64,000 nt of DNA from Xylocopa sonorina (taxonomy: Eukaryota > Arthropoda > Insecta > Hymenoptera > Apidae), in NCBI RefSeq assembly GCF_050948175.1, contig NC_135194.1, positions 15,740,033-15,804,032 of the forward strand, written 5' to 3'. The translations under genes and the position numbers were made by a program. This document shows positions 10,368 through 23,600 of this stretch, one piece after another. A model generated the notes under the pieces. That model worked only from the letters and a program-made list of their open reading frames with translations. It did no database searches and was not told where the DNA came from. Positions within the stretch are counted from its first letter, which is position 1, and each line of letters opens with the position of its first letter.

Positions 10368-12400
10368 ATGGACCAGGTAAATATTCTTCTAACACTGATT
10401 GCTATTAAATATTTCCCGAGGTTAAAAAAACTGTTATTTTAAAAAGCACTGTGTTCCTTCGCGATATCATTCATTGAACACGCGTTGTTCTAAGTATTAG
10501 TAATACATGTCTTATTCGTTGCTCTCCGCATTGTTTTTCTCGTACATTCCATTGTGTTGCAATTAAGAATTTTAATTACTATTTTTTCGATTTCATTTCT
10601 CGTTCTCATTCTACAACGGTTCATATTCGAAGTTGAAAGTTTTGTTGCCCAATCATTCTGTCGTTTAATAGAGGACGGTTTTGTAACCTGTGATTACAGG
10701 TAAATGAGTTGAAACAGAAAGGTAACAGTGCTTTACAAGAAGGAAGGTATGAGGAGGCTATTAAACATTATACGGAAGCGATTGCTTTAGATACAAGCAA
10801 TCATGTTCTGTATAGTAACAGATCTGCAGCATACGCTAAAGCAGGGAAATATGAACAAGCGTTGAAAGATGCAGAGAAAACTGTAAGTTTAAAGCCAGAC
10901 TGGGGTAAAGGATATTCGCGTATGGGCAGTGCACTGGCTTACTTAGGAAGATTGCACGCGTCTGTTGAAGCATATGAAACTGGCCTAAAATATGATCCCG
11001 ATAATCCCCAACTTCAAAGTGGTTTAGCCGAAGTCAAAGCTCAACTCTTAATGGCTAACAATCCTTTCAATAGACCTGATTTGTTCGTAAAGCTTGCGAG
11101 TGATCCTAGAACCAAAAACCTGTTACAAGATCCACAATATTTGAAACTTCTGGACACTCTTAGAAACAGTCCAGAAGCTACCCCTCAGATGTTGACGGAT
11201 AAACGAGTACTCACAACTCTTGCTGTATTGATTGGTATGGACACGGACGTAGAAATGAGAAGCAGTGAGAACGAGCAATCGGAATCTCCCAAGCCCAAAC
11301 AAGAACCACCTAAACCTCAGAAGAAGGAGGAAGAAGATTTGAGTACACCTAAGAAACAAGCGCAACATGAAAAACAGTTAGGAAACGAGGCTTATAAACA
11401 GAAAAAATTCGAACTAGCCCTTGAACATTATAATAAGGCAGTGGAGCTAGATCCTACAGAAATCATTTATTTACTAAACATAGCAGCAGTATATTTTGAA
11501 CAAAAAGAATACGAAAAGTGTATTTCCCAATGTGAAATGGCCATTGAGGTTGGAAGGGAGAATAGAGCGGACTTTAAATTAATAGCTAAAGCATTTACCC
11601 GAATTGGTCACGCATATAAAAAAATGGGAAACTGGAAACAGGCAAAGATTTATTACGAAAAATCTATGTCAGAACACAGAACACCAGAAATTAAAACTCT
11701 CCTTTCAGATATTGATAAAATTATCAAAGAGGAAGAAAGGAAAGCATATATTGATCCGGAAAAAGCAGAAGAGGAAAAAGAATTGGGTAATCAAAAATAC
11801 AAAGAAGGAGATTACCCAGCTGCAATAAAACATTATTCAGAGGCTATAAAAAGAAATCCAGACGATCCAAAATATTATAGCAACAGAGCTGCCTGCTATA
11901 CCAAATTAGCAGCATTTGATCTCGGATTAAAGGATTGTGAGAAATGTCTTGAAATTGATCCAAAGTTCATTAAAGGTTGGATAAGGAAAGGAAAGATTTT
12001 ACAGGGAATGCAACAACAGGGAAAAGCACTTACTGCTTATCAAAAGGCATTGGAATTAGATCCTTCCAATAGCGAGGCATTAGAAGGATATCGTTCGTGT
12101 GCTGTTTCGTTTAGTTCTAATCCAGAGGAAGTAAAAAAGAGGGCAATGGCAGATCCAGAGGTTCAAAGTATATTACGGGATCCTGCTATGAGACTTATAT
12201 TAGAACAAATGCAGAGGGACCCTAGAGCTTTACAAGAGTAAGTGTGCAAAGTATTTATACATAATTGTATTAAAGTAAAATCTGTAATTTTGAGTCAGTA
12301 CTGATGTTGACATTTTTCTGTTTGCAGCCATCTAAAAAATAAGGATGTAGCAGCAAAGTTGCAGAAACTCTTGGAATCCGGACTTATAGCTATTCAGTGA
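10368..12400 (+). CDS. Hop: Hsp70/Hsp90 organizing protein Hop/STIP1 (539 aa)
   Basis: Cytosolic co-chaperone that bridges Hsp70 and Hsp90 so that clients pass from one to the other. Coding exons are 10368-10376 (only Met-Asp-Gln), 10700-12237 and 12328-12400, all with GT-AG borders and an intact frame of 539 aa, the usual STIP1 size. The protein begins MDQVNELKQKGN, which opens TPR1 (about residues 4-110). A DP1 helical domain follows, then a charged Pro/Lys/Glu linker, TPR2A and TPR2B (about 220-470) with typical ALDxSNxxLYSNRS-like helices, and the C-terminal DP2 domain with its repeated DP motifs. TPR1 and TPR2A would hold the carboxylate-clamp residues that bind EEVD tails of Hsp70 and Hsp90. 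The 3-codon first exon is easily missed by gene finders. A heat-shock array lies upstream. Confidence 0.95.
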
Positions 12401-13368
12401 AAATTAAATATCTACATTTGTGCATAGCTCCTGTGCATGACATTTTATTGTCGCCAAGTTCCTTTGGTGTTAACGAAACAATGCTGTTCAACTCTATTTT
12501 TGTGTATTAGAAATATGTTATTTAACCGAACAGGCCGCTTAATGGCATATTCGTTGTATATCTATCTATGTTCTTGAGAGCCATTTTTCAAGTATAAGTT
12601 TCGTTGCACACAAGATACGTTTGTGTGAATTCGGTGGCCTTCTGGTCGTAGACCACTTTTGCATTGTAAATCCTGTTACAGTAGCTGTGCTATGTTTTAA
12701 TATGTCTTATAGGGTACAACTCTATGAGAAAAAAACATATTACATAATCACATGCTTTTGCATAACTTTTGCATAAAATAACACTTTCAAATGTAAATCA
12801 TTATCATCAAATATCAAGTATGCAATGATATCTTAAATTTGTTATGCGGTCTAGATTAAATGAAATTATTATATCAATCTCGATTGTTCTGGATAAACAT
12901 TTCCATATGTTAAACTTGTATCTAGTTTTATTTTGTAAGCAAATACAGTTTTGGTCTTAGTACTAATACTGTTATAAGAATAATACTATAGCGCTAATAA
13001 CAATGTGATTATAATAATACTTGTATATGGTTTATTTAAAGTCAAACTCGGTTCAATATAAAGATAAGATAAACAGCGTAATGATGGTAATGTTTTTATT
13101 ATAATTTTACTCGCATAGACATGTAGGAAAATTTATGCGTTTATATTTCATCGTAATTTTTCATTCAGAACAAATTTACGTTATACATTGGTTCAACGTG
13201 TATGATTTTCTTTTATTCTAGTTTCTAAATGTTACAAGAGAGATTATCCCCTTTGACTTAGTGACTTAGTTCGTTCATGTTGGTAACGATTTAACTATTG
13301 GTAGAAAAGAAAAATTCAATTAGACAAGCATAATTAGTCAGACAAATCTTTGAACCAATTGTTTTAAA

Positions 13369-13374
13369 AATAAA
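13369..13374 (+). terminator. Candidate Hop poly(A) signal
   Basis: AATAAA about 970 bp past the Hop stop codon in AT-rich sequence. It is the clearest canonical hexamer I saw in this stretch. A nearer non-canonical signal could be used instead. Confidence 0.3.
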
Positions 13375-15170
13375 GAATTATTTGCTGCGATATTATTTTG
13401 TTATAAAAGCATAAGATCGTAATATGTATTTATGGTATTTTAGTCATCGTCACGTATTTACACATATAGATATAACATAATTGCATATGCATGTATAGAC
13501 CGATTGCAGCGCGACCTATCGCATCTATGGAACTGAACACGCGTGTGTAAGTGAGAGGCATTGAAACGTACATGTACGTGCATGTCGCATGAACAAATCG
13601 CACACATAACGGTTTAGTTCCGATAGATGTCGTAGACAGCGTTGCAGTCAATGCATTAACATTTTACATGACAGATTGTTGGCCCCGAAGTGAATCCGTT
13701 GAAAAATTTCAGACGAAAGATTGAACGCGAAACTGTGCCGTACGCTCGAGTGAGTCTTTTTTACGGTAAAAAAAGTGCGTGACGGGCGTCGCGAGGAGGA
13801 CAGGGCACCTGAAAGTGAGGATACGAACCTGATCCATCTTAAGCGCGGTGGGCCGCCGCGCTGGTGGGCCTAGCAGACGACATGTTGGCTGCAGGGAGCA
13901 ACTCGTCTCGGATGTTTTGGCCGCGAATTTCCTCCGGGATTCTTGAGTGAGGAGAGTGAGCGAACGCTGTGAAAGCGAGGTGGAGCGAGAGTAAGACCAC
14001 TCGAGGGTGTGTGCGAGAGAGGGCACACGGTTGGGTTCCCCGAGTGGTGGTTGTGCCGTGGTCGTCGACGAGAAGCTCGCGGAGAGGGGTAGAGGTTGGG
14101 AAGCGGCGGGAGAGGGGGAACCCGGACGAGCCCTCGAAAAATTGAGGAGTCAACGAAACGAAAATCAGAGAAAGAAGAAAAAGTACGGGCGAGTCCTATA
14201 GTGCGCAAGGGGATTTCCTCGTGTGAACGGCGAGGCGATTGCCGGGAACGGGAGAGGAGGCAGCAAGACGTGTCGGGAGCTACGAGAAAATCGGTGCGAA
14301 CCGCTCAATCGCCGTGCATCATCTTCCTTATCTACAGGAGCTGTCGATTCTGTCACTTTCTTCGATTTGCTCGAATAACGAGCTAGCAGCACACCGGAGC
14401 CGATCTATTTTAACTTCTCGTTGTTCTGTCCGAAGGGTAGGGGCTGCTAGTGGCGAGGCAAGGCGAGGTCGGTGCTGTCGTATACATGCGTCCGAGTCCC
14501 TTCCTCCTGAAACGATTTCGCGTGTGTCTCGTGTTCGCGGGCCATCACAGGAGGCGCATCGGACAGTGCACGTCAACCTATTATCCCAGTCCCGGTCTTG
14601 CTCCCACTCTCAAGTGCTCGTCGTGCCTCGTGCGTACTCCCTCTATCACAACCTGCCGCGAGTGTCTCGCGGCCGGTTTTCGCCAGTGTTAAACCGAAGA
14701 TTCGGAAGTGGTTCGACTGTCTCTGTATCATCGATATTTTCTCGTCGCGTCCGCGATACAGGGTGGTCGTGGTTCGCTCATCGTATAGCCACACGACTCG
14801 CCTACTTTCTTCCGAGCGGATCAATTTATTATCGGGCCAGGTGTCACAACCCGCGGACCCGTCGTTTCGCCACGACCGATTGCCCTCCTGGAAACTCGGT
14901 ATTCGGCATATCCACGCGCAGCAGACGACCACTCTCTCGTTCTATCTCTTCTGTATGTATACTCGGTACTTGAACACGCACGGCACGTCGTTCGAAGTCA
15001 CCGTGTTGGACCAGCAGCACCGTCGTCGATCGTGTGTAGCTATGGTTTCGCGGGCAGTGCGAGATAGTGAAAGAGAAGCCGTGAAGTGAAACGTGTATAT
15101 GTATGTATACATATACATACGTATATACGCGTACTAGTTGGTGATACATGAAACGGAGAGAGTAATCGCG

Positions 15171-15420
15171 CGACTAGTAGAAAAGGAGGAAGATCAGCGC
15201 ACAGCGCAGAAGAAGAGCAGCAGAGAGGGGAAGATAAAAAGAGGAGATCCGCGACAAGAGCGATCACCGTAACGATAGCGGGTGGAAGAACGAGAGAAAG
15301 GGAGAAGGAGAGAGAGGCAGAGGTAAAGAGAGAGGGAGAGGGAGAGTGAGCGAGAAGGCGAGGAGAGAATTGGAAGAAGAGGGAAAGATAGACAGAGATA
15401 GAGAACGTTCGATAGAAGGA
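15171..15420 (+). other. Polypurine GA-rich tract in the Gs-alpha 5' region
   Basis: Roughly 250 bp of largely A/G sequence on the plus strand with many GAGAG units, ending about 350 bp before the start codon. Such sequence can bind GAGA-factor-type proteins or form triplex DNA. If it is in the transcript, the leader would be strongly purine-biased. It may be simple low-complexity drift. Confidence 0.45.
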
Positions 15421-15764
15421 CGAGGCTCGAGTGTGGAGAAGCGCGACACGGTAATAGATAAGTATCGAGTGATAAACACGGCCGGGACGAAGGAACGAAC
15501 TCGCATTACGTATACGTGTGGGTAGGGAGTAAATCCCCGCGAATCGCGGTGTTAGAAGTCTGTACTTATCGAACGTCATATTCGCGCGCGAGATAAACAA
15601 AACGGGCTGCCGGTAGCGCTCGTTGCACGAGCCTGTTCTCTCTCGTTTCGGGGTAGTAGAGTGGTGAGGATAATCTTTCTCTGAGCCGGGGACAACAGAG
15701 AACAACAGAAGTGGAAGGGAAGAGCGAAGAGGGTGAGCCGCGCGTGTCTCTCTCGTGGTGTGTC

Positions 15765-17580
15765 ATGGGGTGTTTCGGCAGCCAAAGCAGTAAGGCCAGC
15801 CAGGATGACAGCAAGAACCAGAAGAGGCGCTCGGATGCTATCACCAGGCAATTGCAAAAGGATAAGCAAGTTTACCGGGCTACCCACAGACTCCTTTTGC
15901 TTGGTAAGTGAACTTGCTAAACTTTCCCTTTCTTTTTTTTCTCTGCTCTCTTTCCCCCACCAGTTGGATAATCTCTTTATCTCGCGAACATTACGACACG
16001 CTCCTCGTAAAATCCCGAGTTACGTTCCGTTCAGGATATCCTCTTCTTCCGTTTCACCTCTCTTCATTTCGTTAGACACGGTATATACAATTTTATATAT
16101 CTATATCTATGTGCACGTGTCCAGAAACGGAGAAAATTTCCGCTAGAATACCAGTTGAGTCGGCTTCGATCAATCCGATTTTGGACAAAAAGCGTCCGGT
16201 CAGAGGATAGACCGAACATTATCGCGATGTTCACCAGCGCGTAATTCAATTTTATCGATTATCGTATGAGCCGGCACCCACGAATATCCAGCGGGCTGGC
16301 TGGCTCATGTTGTACCCTTTTCGTGCCGCTCTCCGTTCGTCTCCTTCTTCTCCTTCTCTCGACTACCCAGAATCTTTTTCACATAGCCAACTAACGTGGG
16401 TGCGCGCGTGCGCCCCACACATATGCGCGCACACCATCTGCTTATTACGATACTTAACCCAACACCTAGCCATTACCTTCCTATTCTTCGTTTATGTAGG
16501 TCGTCGTTCTAATTCGACGTGTGTTGTGTGTGTTGCGTGTAACCGACTCGTAGCTGTAGGCTACGAAGCAACAGCTGTTACTGTATTGTTTCCCCTATCG
16601 TGTGCAATTACGATCCTGTTCCTGTTTTACGCAAAAAAGAAAAAAAAATACGATACGATAGCATGCTACATCTCGCGCATTCACCAAAGAATTTTTCGGA
16701 TAGTCACGAGAAAAATAGGTATCGATCGAGTTACTTTTGTTTTTTTTATTTTATGTAAAACGCGAACAAAACTGTACAAGGAAAGATAAATATTGTTTTT
16801 ATGTTTTAGGGGCGGGAGAATCCGGGAAGAGCACCATCGTCAAACAGATGAGGATATTGCACGTGAATGGTTTTAGCGAAGCGTAAGTTTCGTTGCTCCG
16901 TTATAGCGTTACTGTCGAGCCAATGAAACGTTTCGATATTATTTCACGGAGTCTCTGGTCCTCTTTTTCCTTTCATTAATACGCATTCGTGAATGACTCA
17001 GGACGCGAGTACAGTTTAGCCCATCGCGTGATTCCAGTATCAACACGTGGTTCGAGAAAATTTTTCTTTTTCATCTTGACTCCCTGTTACTACCTTTCTA
17101 TTTCTATTATATATTCTTCGCGCGCCTTTCATCGCCTTGATTGTTCTATCGAGATACACGATTCTTCTATGGTTAGAGCGATCCATTCACTTTCGATGTA
17201 CTCTTCTTCCCTCTTCGTCCGTTCTATATCCAGCTGCCCGCGTGTGGAAAGCGTGAGGACGAACCAAAAATACAGTTGCGAAACGACGCAGGCCAGACAG
17301 AAACAAGTCGTTATCGTAAAAAGAACGTCGGCACACCTATACGTGGAAAATCAGGGGCAAGTAGATATGTAGGATGAAAACGACGTGCAAACAGACGGCT
17401 CGGCCCGGTTCGTGTAGTGTCGTAAATTCTGTCTGCCTCCAAGTGCTGATAACGGACCCGGAGCACGCCTTATTATTACGTTTTGCGATGATTTCTTTTT
17501 CATTCGCCTTTTCCCTTCTTCTGATTGTCCTTCTCTCTATTTTTTTCTTTTTCCTTTTCCAGATTAATCACACCGGCGTA

Positions 17581-17653
<73 letters not shown>

Positions 17654-20600
17654 TACACGCGGAATGTGTTGGATGCGAATCACGAAAATCCTTCTCTATC
17701 GTCTGAATTTCACTGGCTTTTCCCTCGTTAATGATGCGATTCTAAGAAACATTACGCGTTCGACGCGCCCGATGCAAATTTCGCTTGTTTACTATGGAAA
17801 CATACCGTAGAACCTTGGTTCTTTTGCTCTTTTGTTCCTTCTGGTCCATCTTGTATTTTCTACACGTACAAATTATATCGTGCGGATTCAGCTTTGTGCG
17901 CTTACCTTCTCGGTGGGGATTGGAGAATCGAAAAAAACGACAGGTACATCGTTCTCGCGATTCACATCGTTCGCTGTCTTCTTCTTTAATCCGTAGGTCG
18001 ACAGATATTTTAATTAGACGCGATTAAACAATTAGAATTAGGTAAATATATTTATATCTACAGTGGTAGTAGTGGTTTTGGCGCATGTTTTTGCTGTTCC
18101 AGCAAGACGAAGCTTTTAACGTATAATCCTGCTAAGCGATAAAATCGTCAGTGTAGGCGGTCGTTCGATTATTTTTAGCGTTCTTGTATTCGAATATCGC
18201 GTGTAACAGGGTACGAGCCTTTTAATCAGTGGTCACATGTATTCGAAACGTCGAAAATTGAGGGCTCGTGGAATGAAAACCGAGGAAAATTTAGGGAAAT
18301 CACGCTGATAGATGGAAGGACAAGCATCTTAGATAGTGATATAGGGTGTCGCCTTGTCTAGGAGAAACTCAAACGAAATAACGACGCGAATGAAAAATGG
18401 AGAACCTGTATTAGATCGTAACTGTCGTCATTCTACATAATGTACGCATGCGGTACGTGTGCACGATATACGCGAGTGTCTGAAAACGATTGAACTCCGT
18501 TTCCGAGTGACGACAGGAGCCTGGCACAGGTATCACCATAGAGCGAGCAGATGCGACAACACGAAAAACCTCCGGTTCGCTTTTGTTACTTGGCCTTTGT
18601 TATCGATCACCGGTATTAGATTCGCGAAACTTCCAGTGTGTCTCCAAAACTGACGAAATCGTTATACTAAAACTGGCGTGATGCCGTGCGATCTAAAATT
18701 ACCGAATGACTCGGGTGAACCTACTAATAATGAAAATACGCGCCTATGTCTGTCACTCGAGTCAATGTTGCTGCGATATACACGATTCTAAACATCGTAT
18801 CGAGTCATTGGTTTTCTTTTTTCGCACAGCGTTAAGGGTATTCGATGATGTGCACATGCTGGTGCATCGAGATCGAAGACGAAAGATGAAGTACACCGTT
18901 TGTTTCTCAACCATTTTCTGTGCAGGGAAAAGCGGCAAAAAATCGAAGACATCAAGAAGAATATCAGAGACGCGATACTGGTAAGAATTTCCTTTCGAAT
19001 ATTTGTTTGCACGATACTTATTTTTTTTCTTTTTTATTCGCACGCGGTGCAAACCGCGTGGTCGAGCGAGAATCGAAGGTCTCGGTGCACACGGCTAGCT
19101 CTATTACTCGTATTTTAGAGTAACAGTAAAAAATAACTATTTCATGCACGGTAGATTACGTACAATCGTTTAAATATGTAAACATCGTTTATCGGCACGT
19201 TTTTGGTAAAAAAAAAAAAAAATGGTTTCAACGTTAATGATGGTCTAAATAAAGTATCACATCTACTTGTAATAGTCGATTTTCGTTGAGAAATGGAGTT
19301 GATCACGTCTCGCACCGGTCCCTCCAATTTTCCTCCGCGGCTGGCGCTTATTTTTATTCCGCCACGTGGATCCCACAATCAACGAGCCATTCTGCGGTGC
19401 ACGCGCAAAGTGTTCGGAGGAAGTTATACACGTATAGTAGCTCATGTGTACGCTATATTATTTCTATGTCTGTAGAAGACGATTGGTCTTAACAGCGGCT
19501 GAACCGTCGTTTTCCTTGCGTGTCTCAGCCAACGATACAACACGCTTCGTCCCTCCGAAAATATCCTTTCGGAGTAATATTCGCGAAACGCGTCGAATAA
19601 CGCGGGATATTCTGGGAATCATGTGATTTATCGTTAAATCGATACGCGGTCTATTCTAAAGCGGTTGGTGTTACAGCGGTGAAACACTTTCGAGCCACGA
19701 GATCGGCAAACTTTCTTTAACTCCGCGATTTTTCCTCGGCGCGGTCATGAATCAGCTATGGAGTTAAGCTTCGCCTCACTTTCGTAACTGATAAACATTT
19801 TAATACTCTTATTAAGTTATTTTTGCACTCGCTTATTACTATGTGCGAGGAGTGTGCAAACGCGGTCGTCTTGCCGGGCGTCCCGTCATTAGCGTTACGT
19901 GATACGCCCGTAAATTCGCGACGGTTCAACACCGTGCCGAGAACAGCTCGCTTGTCATCAATTTGCGTTTCGAGGCCGTGTTTGGATACGCGTATCGTCT
20001 GTAACCTTGCAATCGCTTCCGTATGCCGGGTGAATGTAATAGACAAGCTGCCCCACGGCATTTAAGGATTATGAATGACAGTATTATCTGCGCGCGGGGA
20101 GAGCCAGATACGGACGACTCGGAAATTTCGATAACTTTTCACGCCTCGTCCGTACTATCCGCCTCGTCCGACGCGAGGGATGAACTTTCTTTTCCGCGTC
20201 TACGATCAACTGCGGCTGGCACACGTGGCTTTTTTCAGCGGTTACGTTCTTTTTCAGACGATAACCAGCGCGATGAGCACGCTAACGCCACCCGTTGCTT
20301 TGGAGGACCCGGCAAATCAGAGCAAAGTCGACTATATCCTGGATGTCTCGTCCTCACCGGACTTCGATTATCCCCCGGTGAGTCGGAGCCAACCTATTTT
20401 CTCCATGTGCTTTCTACATGCGTGTATGTGTATGCCTCCTTAAATGTAATACGATGATAAATGCGCTCGTGTCTGCGAACGGTTCGCTTCTGTTTCTTCG
20501 ATGAATGGGAAAGACCGATCCAACGGCTAGATGATTTAGTGCGTTTGCGTGGAAGCCTCCGGACCGTGCATACGTACATTTATACCAGTCACAATGGATC

Positions 20601-23600
20601 GCTGTTTCTTTTTTTTTTTTGTTTTACTGCAGATGGTATGGCGAAATTTCGTTAGCGTTTACGCGATATACACGAACGGAAGAATTTCTTCGTGTGAGAG
20701 CCACTGTGCGGCATGATCGGTGTTTACAATGTTTACATAGTCTCATCGTACATGTTGGTGCGCTGTACAGTGCTCCGGCTATGATGTGCTGCGCCATTCC
20801 TTGCCTCGTATATGCGTGCATGCGTTCTGCTCGATTATACCGTCGAATAGAGAGAAAGTCGATTAACGAAAAATGTGTTCGCGCATCACGATCGTCCGGC
20901 TATGCCGCGATGAAAGTGTTCAGCGTCGGACAAAAGAAATTTGAATAGCCTTGGCCTTCGTCCACGTTAAATTGTTGGTCGTAGTACATTACAGGAATAT
21001 ATTTCTAGTTTGGATCACGTAATTCCATAAGCAGGCGTGTACGATGAATTGTACAGTGAAACTGGTTAGGGGAAAACAGGGGCGGGTGGTACCATTAAAA
21101 TATTACGACACGAGCGAGCGCGGTACACGTTATTTAACCCGTTTAGTCATTTTGTATTCAGGCCAGCAATTCAGCCGCGCCTCTGGAACGTGCACTGAAG
21201 TCGGTAGCGTGAATTTATCCCTTAAAAGATCCGCCGATTCGATGCTCCTCTACCCCCCTATATCGTACACAAGCTTTCTCGAATTTGTCGTGAATTTCCC
21301 TTTTGTATGAACGGTGACCGAGGATACGAGGAGCTGTCGAAGCAAACGGGGAAATATTCGATGGATGCCAATAAGAATATACAGGTCTCGTCGTGCGCGG
21401 AGCTAATCCGAGAGGATAAAAAAGGTTTTTCGGGGTCGAAGAGGCATTGACATTTTCCTTAGCCAGTTGACCGCGGGACCCACGCGTACGGCTATTACAG
21501 TGAGTTCTGTCAGGTCGTAAGGAATAATGATTTCTCGGTTGCCAAGAAGATCAGGCCGAGATTTCGAGAGCACCGAGAATCGCGAACATCTCGGAACCGG
21601 TGAAACGACGCGGCGCGTCTCGAAATAAAGTCGTCGCGACAAAATAATCCGCGTGTTTTACGTCATTCACAAGCAGTTGCCTGCCACACGAGCACGTTTC
21701 ACGGTGGTTTCGGTGCAGAAACGCGAATGCTCGCGGTCCCGCTCGTTCGTTTGCACGCGATCCCCAACACCATGACCATCGGGGAACGATGCACCTAAAT
21801 TAATCGAATCAAATTGGCTGCCACCGCGGCAGTTTTGCGCTACCACCGTCTAATAATAACGACGTTACTTTTCTTTTCTACGCGTGGCGTCTCGTTGCGT
21901 CTAAAGAAACCGAGCGGTGAATTACAATAAATGGGAACGGCTATAATAGTAGTCTTGAAAGTAGACGAGATTCGTGAAAGAAGTCAACATCTCTGTTGAA
22001 GTTATTTGCGGACAAGAGTAGCCTATTTATACATTCGAGTTCGCCTATGTAGTTCGGTACGGAGCAATATAGAGGAGATTTTTATTCCTGACACTCTTTC
22101 TCCTGTTAATTCAATTGAAATCGTTCGCAGAAGAATAGTTGTTCGCACAATGAAAGTGAAAGTACACAGCTAGTGAGTCGACGAGTCTAATCTAATTCAC
22201 TCTTTGGTGAACCTGTCGGACCTTTGCTCGATGGATTCTATATCCGAGACACATGGGACCGGATGAAAAACACCTACGAGTATGGTAAAGATAGTCATCC
22301 GCTTGGCGGACAAGGTGATGGGTTTAAATTTGAATTTCTGCGTTATAATACGACTCGTTGCGTGCGATGGAATAGTTTATGCGTACGAATAAACGCGTCT
22401 TTGTAACAGGAGGCAGCCTCAACGGTGGCAGGGGCTACGTTTTATTTCATTTCGACGGGCCGCGTCCAATTTGTCACTGTCGTTTCGCTTTTCGCATATC
22501 TGGACGCTGGTTGTCGAGGATACGGTAGTTTATTTCGAGTCGAATCCTACACCGAATTTGACCACCGCTCGTTTTATGAAACACTCGTTACGCAATAGTC
22601 GCTTTATGAAACGTCGCGTAAAAAAAAAGTTAACGGAGGCTGACTAAAATTGTCCACGTCGAAAATTTCTCATTTACACGGCTATTGTGACTCGAGATAC
22701 GATCCACTTTGCGCTCTTCGAGGAAGGCGGAAAAACCGTGCGCCACGAAGTTTCCGTAGCGACTTCAAAGTTGAGAAAGTTGGTCCGGTTTGCTTTTGAT
22801 ATCGGAAGTGCTCGGAAACTGGTTCCTGGGAAAACAAAAATCCAGCAGTTCCAGCAAGTTTCACGAAGGGCTTTCAGCGGGACTTTTGCTTTGACGCGAG
22901 TAACAAGCGTATACTTGGTCAATTTTCCTAGCGAGTTGACGCTCGCCACCGTCCATCGACTACTTTCTGATAATGGTCGATTTTCTTTTGTTTCGCGCGG
23001 ATGAAGCAAGGGGTGAAAATGAAAAAACGAAAACACTTTCGTTGATAACGGGATGTGCTTCGCGGTATTGGCAGCCTCGCGCAAGTTACGCGCGAAAATG
23101 TGTCGCGCGTTGATCCAAATCGTGATGCGAAACATGTTGTCGTCACGACGGTGGCGAACATCGAGCCAAATTCCGCCAAACTGTAAAACTTATCCGCAAA
23201 TCGAAATCTTCCGTTTCGTCCCGACGATCCACTAATCGCAGTGTATCTGGTATTTTCAGGAGTTCTACGAAATCGTTGAGACCCTTTGGAAGGACCGAGG
23301 CGTTCAGCAGAGTTTCGAGAGGAGTAACGAGTATCAACTAATTGACTGCGCCAAATAGTAAGTTATCTTTCTTACTTGCAATCTTTGAAACGGGACGAAC
23401 GATCGCGAAATCCAACTCAGAACGCGGCTGCTGTCGGTCGGTGATAAAAATCAAAGGGTGAAGTTATCGCATAGGTTCGTCGCGTTAGAAGCTCGAGGCG
23501 CGTACCGAAGCTATTCTAATCCGCCCCAGGTTGATATCCCGATTACGATAAGAAGCACGTACGATAACGTTTATGCGATGATAATGGCGGCGGATTTGCC

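Larger units (their letters stand above)
12401..15764 (+). other. Hop 3' UTR, intergenic region and Gs-alpha 5' region
   Basis: The first 1.2 kb after Hop is AT-rich, as expected of a 3' UTR. From about 13700 the sequence becomes GC- and CpG-rich and then strongly purine-rich (15171-15420), consistent with the promoter and a long 5' leader of Gs-alpha. Long open frames at 14239-14973 and 14598-15089 are not in frame with a downstream exon, have biased composition, and are not called. No in-frame extension upstream of the Gs-alpha ATG resembles the vertebrate XL-alpha-s exon. Confidence 0.55.

Noticed and set aside
14239..15089. Long open frames upstream of Gs-alpha, possibly an XL-alpha-s-like exon
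   Set aside because: They are not in frame with a Gs-alpha exon through a valid donor, and the composition is Arg/Ser-rich as expected of CpG-rich noncoding sequence.
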